This document shows positions 14,164-17,277 of a stretch of 17,277 nucleotides of DNA, in pieces. The stretch is from Methylococcaceae bacterium. Its GTDB lineage: Bacteria > Pseudomonadota > Gammaproteobacteria > Methylococcales > Methylomonadaceae. Every line of letters begins with the position of its first letter. The stretch's first letter is position 1. The DNA lies in the NCBI GenBank assembly GCA_003155565.1, contig PMDM01000243.1:1-17277 (forward strand), in the 5' to 3' direction. The position numbers and the translations under genes are program-made. Below the pieces are notes generated by a model. The model was given only the letters and a program-made list of their open reading frames with translations. It was not told the origin of the DNA and did no database searches.

Positions 14164-15564
14164 ATGAATGCGCCCCCAGAAAAATCTCCGTTAGAACAGT
14201 GGTTAGCGGAAATCAGCGCTGAAGCCGATACCCTCAACCATACCTGGGATCCGGGCTTTGAGGGCGGACGGCAAATCGTCATCGCCCAATTGGGGCCGTT
14301 TCAAAAATCCTACCAACGGCCACCACTGTTTACCCAGCGGTTTTATCACCGAACCATTCCTCTCCCCGTCGATGAATGGCGCTTTAACAACCAAATTAAA
14401 CTCTATGGCAACTTTTGTATTGTCGATGCCCTCCTGACTATACGTTTTCAGGCTTCGATAAAATATGCCCAGGCCAATATTGAAGCCTTACCCAACATCA
14501 ATCAACATGTCAAAGCCCGTTGCGAAGGCCTGGTTAAGGATGTCGTCGATCAAGAACTGCATAAATTGGCCAATGGGAACTGGGTGGAGCTAGGCTTATC
14601 GACCATAGAAAGGCATATTGAAACGGAAATTAACGAAACCCTGACCCTGCAAAACATCCAATGCCGTGCCTTATGTGAAATGATCGCCACTTTTTCCGAG
14701 ATAGGTGATACCAACAAATTGGACAGCCGCTTTGCCCATGACGATATTTACCTGAAAGTATTAAAGAAAAATTTCAATACCCAAGAACAGCAAAACAAGG
14801 AACGCTTGCGGCAAGAACTGGTTCTCGAACAGCAACGCCTTGAGCGGCAACAACGCCTTATCGACCAGTATAATCAGGAACAAGCGCTGCACCGCATCGA
14901 ACAGGAACAAGCCTCGCTCAACCTCAAGCGTCGTCTGGAAGAACAGGAACGACAATTGAATGAACAATTTCTCATCGAAGAACGTGTCCACAGGGAACAG
15001 GTTTACCACGAACAGAACCTAAAACGGGTGGAACAAGAAGCCGCTGCAAAAACGCAACGAGAAATTCAGGCACACCAGCTTGAAAATGAGCAGCAATTAT
15101 TGCAAGAACGACTTGAACATCAACACCGTATCAAGGAAATTCAGCTCACTGCTGAAATAGCCGACTTTGAAAAAAACCAGGAAGCCTGGAATGCCACCCA
15201 TGAACGGCTAAGGATTGAGAAAATTGAACAGGAAAAACGGCTTAAGCAACTGGAAAATGAAGTGTCATTGGCCTTACTCGACACCAAGCAGAGCGAAGAA
15301 CAAAAACTGAACGAACGCCTGCTGATGGAAAAGATGATGCATGAAGCCCGCATCAAGGACATGGAACTGGAAATGCAAATTCAGGAACACGAAAAACGCT
15401 ACACCGCTACCCAGCAACTGGATAACTACCTACGCCGCGATATTGAATTATTGGTACTGGAAAAACATCGTGGCGAATTAATGCAGGAAGTCAAAAAAAC
15501 TAAATTGGACGAGCTTCCCGCCATCTCAGCCCCCTCAAATCTGGAAGATTCTGTTGACCTGTAA
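14164..15564 (+). CDS. SPFH/band-7-like protein with long coiled coil, cytoplasmic, function unknown
   Basis: A 466-residue protein with no signal peptide and no membrane helix. Residues about 36-180 have the pattern of an SPFH (band 7) domain: strands at 37-42 and 62-68, RFNNQIKLYGNFCIVDALLTIRFQ (73-96) like the 'v-tkDgi-v-v' strand pair, NINQHVKARCEGLVKDVVDQELHKL (111-135) and a final ENINETLTLQN-like helix with IQCRALCEM. Residues about 205-445 form an almost unbroken helix rich in Glu, Gln, Arg and Leu, as in flotillins. The tail is DELPAISAPSNLEDSVDL. SPFH proteins normally anchor to membranes; this one lacks an anchor, so the upstream membrane protein, 3 bp away, may supply it. The assignment rests on pattern reading, not on a profile search. 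apbE follows 59 bp downstream with its own ribosome site. Confidence 0.65.
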   Translation: MNAPPEKSPLEQWLAEISAEADTLNHTWDPGFEGGRQIVIAQLGPFQKSYQRPPLFTQRFYHRTIPLPVDEWRFNNQIKLYGNFCIVDALLTIRFQASIKYAQANIEALPNINQHVKARCEGLVKDVVDQELHKLANGNWVELGLSTIERHIETEINETLTLQNIQCRALCEMIATFSEIGDTNKLDSRFAHDDIYLKVLKKNFNTQEQQNKERLRQELVLEQQRLERQQRLIDQYNQEQALHRIEQEQASLNLKRRLEEQERQLNEQFLIEERVHREQVYHEQNLKRVEQEAAAKTQREIQAHQLENEQQLLQERLEHQHRIKEIQLTAEIADFEKNQEAWNATHERLRIEKIEQEKRLKQLENEVSLALLDTKQSEEQKLNERLLMEKMMHEARIKDMELEMQIQEHEKRYTATQQLDNYLRRDIELLVLEKHRGELMQEVKKTKLDELPAISAPSNLEDSVDL

Positions 15565-15612
15565 AGAGATTGGATGGAACATGTTTTTTGAGTGTTTGCT
15601 ATGCCAGCATTA

Positions 15613-15618
15613 GAGGTG
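15613..15618 (+). promoter_or_regulatory. Ribosome binding site that decides the apbE start
   Basis: GAGGTG lies 5 nt upstream of the TTG at 15624. No such site precedes the other in-frame candidate at 15570, and the 15624 start gives a proper lipoprotein signal peptide. Confidence 0.65.
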
Positions 15619-15623
15619 CAACA

Positions 15624-16637
15624 TTGAAATTAATTTGGTGGTTTACCGTATTATTAGTGATTTTTGCTTTGCAAGGATGCCAAGAATTACCCGGCGAACT
15701 CGAAGTATCAGGAGAGGCGCAGGGAACCACTTACCACATCAAACTGGTTATGGATAGTAAATCAACGTCGTTGGAGCAAATTCAGGGTCAAGTCACGGCG
15801 ACACTGGCTGGAATTGATTCTAAATTATCGAACTACCGGAATGATTCCGAAATATCCCTTATCAACCAACAAGAGAACACCGATTGGCTCACAGTGTCCC
15901 AAGAGATTGCCGACCTGTTGGTCATCGCGCATATGGTTTATGAACGATCAAACGGCTGCTATGACCTCACGGTAAAGCCCTTGTTTGATCTGTGGGGCTT
16001 TTCCCGTCACGAAAACCGGGTTCCTGCCCAGGATGAAATCAATGCTCTCTTGCCCCATTTGGGCATGCCGCTTCTGGAGGTGGATACAATCAACCAGCGC
16101 ATCAGGAAGAAAGACCCCAAGCTGAAAATAGATTTATCCTCCATTGCACAAGGGTACAGCGTGGGTAGGGTTGCTCGCCGCCTGGAAGAGATGGGCATAA
16201 AGAGCTATATGGTGGAAATAGGAGGAGAAATGATGGTTAAGGGCCGTAAATCCAACGGCAATAATTGGCGGGTTGGCATTGAAACCCCCACCCCTTTTAT
16301 CCGAAAGCTCCATAAGGTCATTGATGTCAAGGAATATGATGGTACGGCTATCATGACAGCCGGAACCTATAGGAATTTCTTCGAGGAGAACGGACAAGCG
16401 TATTCGCACATACTGAATCCCAAGACCGGGCGACCAGTGACCCACCATCTGCACTCGGTAACTGTGCTGCACGACGATCCGACTTGGGCTGACGCTTGGG
16501 ATACCGCCCTACTCTGCGTGGGTGAGCAGGAGGCGGCTCGAATCGCGGAAGCGGAGAAGCTCAAAGTGTTCCTGATCTACGATGATGACAATAAATTAAA
16601 GGAATATATTAGTAAAGCTTTTGCGGCTTCACAGTGA
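15624..16637 (+). CDS. apbE: FAD:protein FMN transferase ApbE, lipoprotein
   Basis: ApbE transfers FMN from FAD to a threonine of target proteins such as NqrB/NqrC and RnfD/RnfG, in the periplasm, using Mg2+. The 337-residue product begins with LKLIWWFTVLLVIFALQGC, a lipoprotein signal peptide with lipobox LQGC. Family blocks: SGEAQGTTYHIKL, IDSKLSNYRNDSEIS, CYDLTVKPLFDLWGF, KIDLSSIAQGYSVGRVARRL (FAD site), YMVEIGGEMMVKG, WRVGIETP, the metal/flavin block TAGTYRNFFEENGQAYSHIL followed by NPKTGRPV, and ADAWDTALLCVG. It is full length. The start is a TTG with an excellent ribosome site. It follows the SPFH-like gene by 59 bp on the same strand; a common transcript is possible, though a shared function is not implied. 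No flavinylation substrate gene is present in this window. Confidence 0.94.
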   Translation: MKLIWWFTVLLVIFALQGCQELPGELEVSGEAQGTTYHIKLVMDSKSTSLEQIQGQVTATLAGIDSKLSNYRNDSEISLINQQENTDWLTVSQEIADLLVIAHMVYERSNGCYDLTVKPLFDLWGFSRHENRVPAQDEINALLPHLGMPLLEVDTINQRIRKKDPKLKIDLSSIAQGYSVGRVARRLEEMGIKSYMVEIGGEMMVKGRKSNGNNWRVGIETPTPFIRKLHKVIDVKEYDGTAIMTAGTYRNFFEENGQAYSHILNPKTGRPVTHHLHSVTVLHDDPTWADAWDTALLCVGEQEAARIAEAEKLKVFLIYDDDNKLKEYISKAFAASQ

Positions 16638-16703
16638 TCTGCTGGAGAGAGTGCGATATGGCAGAAAATCCTTTCAACGCGTAATAGCCATATAAAGCAA
16701 CAT

Positions 16704-16723
16704 CAGGTTTTAGATCAAGCCTG
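16704..16723. terminator. Weak hairpin between convergent apbE and nhaD
   Basis: CAGGTTT (16704-16710) can pair with AAGCCTG (16717-16723) with one G-T wobble and a 6-nt loop. It sits between the two converging genes, where a bidirectional terminator would be expected, but no T-tract follows on either strand. Confidence 0.3.
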
Positions 16724-16728
16724 TCCCA

Positions 16729-17277
16729 TCAAAAATAATCGGCATTAATCCAAAAATGTACGGCAATGCTGGCGATATAGCCTAGCAAAATAACCGGCAT
16801 CCAGCGCATGTGGTAGCCGAAGGTATAGCCCTCCTTGATCTGGCCGAGCAAGCCGACTCCGGGTGCCGAACCGATAGCCAACAAACTACCGCCAACGCCG
16901 AGCGTCAATGTAAGCAGCAACCATTGACCGTGTGGCAAGTCAGGGTGCATATTAAGCACGGCAAACATCAGCGTACCGTTATCGATAAAGGCGGATGACA
17001 AACCGATGATAATATTGGCAACCGTAGGATGGTTCTGTCCGTACAAAAAATGTGCAATGGCATCAAGGTAGCCGATAAAACTCAAAGCTCCGATAATCAT
17101 CATGGCACCATAAAAAAACAGCAATGTATCCCATTCCACATTGCCTACATTTTTATAAATGTCAAAATCTTGCTTTTCGTTGCCAACGGGAACGTCCACC
17201 CCAAAAAATTTATAGGCGTACGCGAATTGACTTTCATAGTTTTTAACTGTTTTCGTCAGATAAAAACTGAAAAACTG
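16729..17277 (-). CDS. nhaD: Second NhaD-family Na+/H+ antiporter, C-terminal part, truncated by window edge
   Basis: The frame is open from the window end to a TAA at 16729, giving 182 residues of the C-terminal part of an NhaD antiporter. The first visible residues, QFFSFYLTKTVKNYES, match the end of the helix before the large loop in the complete nhaD of this window (LKFFSYYLQKT). After a shorter loop come NVEWDTLLFFYG, SSAFIDNGTLMFAVL, GQWLLLTLTLGVGGSLLAIGSA and GYIASIAVHFWINADYF. About 63% identity to the complete copy over the last 135 residues (manual count) makes them paralogues rather than a recent duplication. A GTG at 17199 is not a real start; translation continues upstream past the edge. 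The gene is convergent with apbE. Confidence 0.92.
   Translation of the reverse strand, partial: QFFSFYLTKTVKNYESQFAYAYKFFGVDVPVGNEKQDFDIYKNVGNVEWDTLLFFYGAMMIIGALSFIGYLDAIAHFLYGQNHPTVANIIIGLSSAFIDNGTLMFAVLNMHPDLPHGQWLLLTLTLGVGGSLLAIGSAPGVGLLGQIKEGYTFGYHMRWMPVILLGYIASIAVHFWINADYF

Noticed and set aside
15570..15623. A longer apbE starting at a TTG at 15570
   Set aside because: It has no ribosome binding site and would place a polar stretch in front of an otherwise perfect lipoprotein signal peptide; GAGGTG points to the TTG at 15624.

Overview
The window looks like the chromosome of a gammaproteobacterium, most likely a methanotroph-like lineage (order Methylococcales). The strongest evidence is the divergent block rsmI <-> lpoA-yraN-diaA, a characteristic gammaproteobacterial arrangement. 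The methanotroph placement is weaker. It rests on a distinctive membrane cytochrome, NhaD-type antiporters and the density of small dispersed repeats, and it is an inference. GC content is moderate (mid-40s percent by eye). I see no rRNA, tRNA, CRISPR array, integrase or transposase gene.

Layout. 1-1073: the 3' part of a nitrate/nitrite transporter of the NarK family. 1114-4795: rsmI on the minus strand, and on the plus strand lpoA, yraN and diaA (16S rRNA methylation, PBP1a activation, a nuclease-like protein, replication-initiation control). 4807-4954: a small TIR-bounded repeat. 4951-9185: a minus-strand run, in transcription order pyrF, mltB, a membrane-anchored monohaem cytochrome c, nadC and a flavin-reductase-domain protein. 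9328-9402: a long hairpin built of AAGGC heptamers just ahead of ampD. 9410-12405: ampD, nhaD and a His/Asn/Gln/Gly-rich lipoprotein, all on the plus strand. 12406-12900: a 495-bp gap with two hairpins and a second copy of the small repeat. 12901-15564: a tight two-gene unit, a four-helix membrane protein with a long, probably periplasmic coiled coil, followed by a soluble SPFH-like protein with a very long Glu/Gln/Arg-rich coiled coil. 15624-16637: apbE. 16729-17277: the C-terminal part of a second nhaD on the minus strand, running off the window.

Themes. Cell-wall synthesis and recycling appear three times (lpoA, mltB, ampD). NAD and pyrimidine synthesis sit on the same minus strand as redox proteins. 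Two NhaD paralogues in opposite orientation bracket a segment containing apbE, whose product flavinylates Na+-pumping NQR or RNF complexes, so a sodium-cycle link is plausible but unproven. The least explained part is the coiled-coil membrane protein plus SPFH-like protein pair, which I regard as the best candidate for an undescribed system here. Several gene starts are corrected from shine-dalgarno evidence: mltB at 8379, ampD at 9410, the lipoprotein at 11683, apbE at a TTG at 15624.
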